NCBI GenBank assembly: GCA_024276255.1 | Contig: JAJRXO010000622.1 | Location: 1 to 5,217 of the forward strand | Direction: 5' to 3' | DNA length: 5,217 nt | Source of the DNA: Chloroflexota bacterium | GTDB lineage: Bacteria; Chloroflexota; Anaerolineae; J102 | Shown here: one piece after another, positions 4,423 to 5,217 of the stretch | Numbering within the stretch: the first letter of the stretch is position 1 | Layout of the letters: each line of letters starts with the position of its first letter | The notes under the pieces: generated by a model | The model's input: the letters and a program-made list of their open reading frames with translations, nothing else | Database searches by the model: none | What the model was told of the DNA's origin: nothing | Translations under genes and position numbers: made by a program

Positions 4423-5217
4423 ATGATCGATCCCCGTGTGCGGCAAATCGCAGATGTCATCATCAACTACTCCATTGGCCTGCAGCCTGGAGAAAAAATC
4501 ATGCTCAGCAGCCCTGTCGACGGCGCCCCTCTGCTCAAGGAGCTCTATCGCGCTGCCCTACGTGCCGGCGGCCTGGTCACCACCCATGTCAGTCTGCCTG
4601 GTTTGGAAAAGATATTCTTTGATGAAGCCAACGACGAACAGCTGGAATGGCTTTCGCCCCAGATGCGCGTGCTGCTGGAAGAGTTCGATGCCTATGTCAG
4701 CCTGTGGGCGGATTCCAACACCAAAGAAGGCACCCATTATGATCTGCAAAAGCGATCTCGGCGCGGCAAAGCCATGGCCCCCTTCCAAACGAAATTCATG
4801 CAAAAAATCAGCACCGGCGAACTGCGCTGGTGCGGCACCCTCTTTCCCACCCCAGCCCATGCGCAGGATGCCGAAATGGCCACCGAAGATTACGAGAACT
4901 TTGTCTTCAACGCCTGTCTGCCCGACCGGGACGATCCCATCGGCTTTTGGCAGGGCATGGAAGCCCGCCAGGAACGCCTGATCGCCATTCTGGATCAGGC
5001 GGAGACGATCCGCCTGGTGGCCGAAGACACCGACATCACCGTCAGGGTGGGAGGCCGCAAATGGATCAATGCCTGCGGGCACAAGAACTTCCCCGATGGC
5101 GAGGTATTCACCGGTCCCATTGAAGACGCGACCCAGGGCCATGTGCGATTCACCTACCCCGCCGTGTATCAGGGCGTTGAGGTGGAAGATGTACAGCTGT
5201 GGTTTGAGGACGGGAAG
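4423..5217 (+). CDS. Aminopeptidase, peptidase family M29 (3' end outside the window)
   Basis: The 265 visible residues match the N-terminal two thirds of M29 metallo-aminopeptidases (AmpS/AmpT/PepS type; usually about 370-410 residues), which remove N-terminal amino acids from peptides in the cytoplasm using two divalent metal ions. The start MIDPRVRQIADVIINYSIGL followed by QPGEKIML is typical, as is APLLKELYRAALRAGG (35-50). The segment NFPDGEVFTGPIED (222-235) is the family signature, and Glu227 in GEVFT corresponds to the first metal ligand; the remaining Glu, His and Asp ligands lie beyond the right edge and cannot be checked. ATG 4423 has AAGGAG 6 nt upstream and sits 11 bp after the GNAT stop, so it is the third gene of the operon. 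The frame is open to the last base, and nothing suggests a frameshift. The substrate range is unknown. Confidence 0.92.
   Translation, partial: MIDPRVRQIADVIINYSIGLQPGEKIMLSSPVDGAPLLKELYRAALRAGGLVTTHVSLPGLEKIFFDEANDEQLEWLSPQMRVLLEEFDAYVSLWADSNTKEGTHYDLQKRSRRGKAMAPFQTKFMQKISTGELRWCGTLFPTPAHAQDAEMATEDYENFVFNACLPDRDDPIGFWQGMEARQERLIAILDQAETIRLVAEDTDITVRVGGRKWINACGHKNFPDGEVFTGPIEDATQGHVRFTYPAVYQGVEVEDVQLWFEDGK

Noticed and set aside
4436..4981. Plus-strand open frame of 181 residues within the aminopeptidase gene
   Set aside because: It is an out-of-frame shadow with Pro/Ser/Cys-rich low-complexity sequence; the true M29 frame starts at 4423 and is open to the window end.
4558..5142. Minus-strand open frame of 194 residues opposite the aminopeptidase gene
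   Set aside because: Antisense shadow of a clear M29 coding sequence with no family resemblance and no promoter or ribosome site.
1..5217. CRISPR array, tRNA, rRNA, transposase, integrase, toxin-antitoxin or defence genes
   Set aside because: None was seen on reading both strands: no regularly spaced repeats, no tRNA cloverleaf, and all long frames are explained by the six genes.

Overview
The window is GC-rich bacterial DNA carrying six protein-coding genes in three transcription units, all of them real genes of ordinary housekeeping or accessory type. The protein set suggests a member of the Chloroflexota (Anaerolineae/Caldilineae-like): a DUF2089 regulator, a membrane-anchored protein with paired helix-hairpin-helix domains, a free-standing pterin-binding methyltransferase with an Arg-rich tail, and a two-domain GNAT protein. 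This placement is inferred from protein style only; there is no rRNA or marker gene to confirm it.

Layout. (1) 1-1160: a short left-edge leader with a possible -10 box, then a plus-strand pterin-binding (methyltetrahydrofolate-type) methyltransferase at 181-1113, closed by a strong hairpin terminator at 1126-1160. (2) 1159-2745, minus strand: a two-gene operon read right to left. It starts from a TTGACA-N17-TACACT promoter (2716-2744), then a membrane-anchored coiled-coil protein with two HHH domains (2627-1839), then 8 bp later a membrane-anchored protein with two bacterial Ig-like repeats (1830-1159). Its last codon meets the terminator of the convergent methyltransferase gene. (3) 2628-3002: a 375-bp divergent intergenic region. 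It holds the promoter of the minus operon with a duplicated ACAC-N7-GTGT palindrome, a run of small hairpins (2834-2906) that looks like an extragenic repeat, and a perfect-consensus promoter TTGACA-N17-TATAAT (2934-2962) facing right. (4) 3003-5217, plus strand: a tight operon of a DUF2089 zinc-ribbon/HTH protein, a GNAT acetyltransferase overlapping it by 4 bp, and an M29-family metallo-aminopeptidase 11 bp further on that runs off the right edge.

How they may work together. The right-hand operon couples a small DNA-binding-type protein to an acetyltransferase and a peptidase, which suggests a regulated amino-group or peptide-processing unit, possibly autoregulated; no substrate can be read from the sequence. 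The minus operon makes two single-pass membrane proteins, one facing the cytoplasm (HHH, possible DNA contact) and one facing outward (Ig-like), which suggests a cell-envelope role. I found no CRISPR array, tRNA, rRNA, transposase or phage gene, and no convincing new defence or mobile system. The most interesting items are the duplicated operator-like palindrome, the hairpin cluster and the paired membrane proteins.
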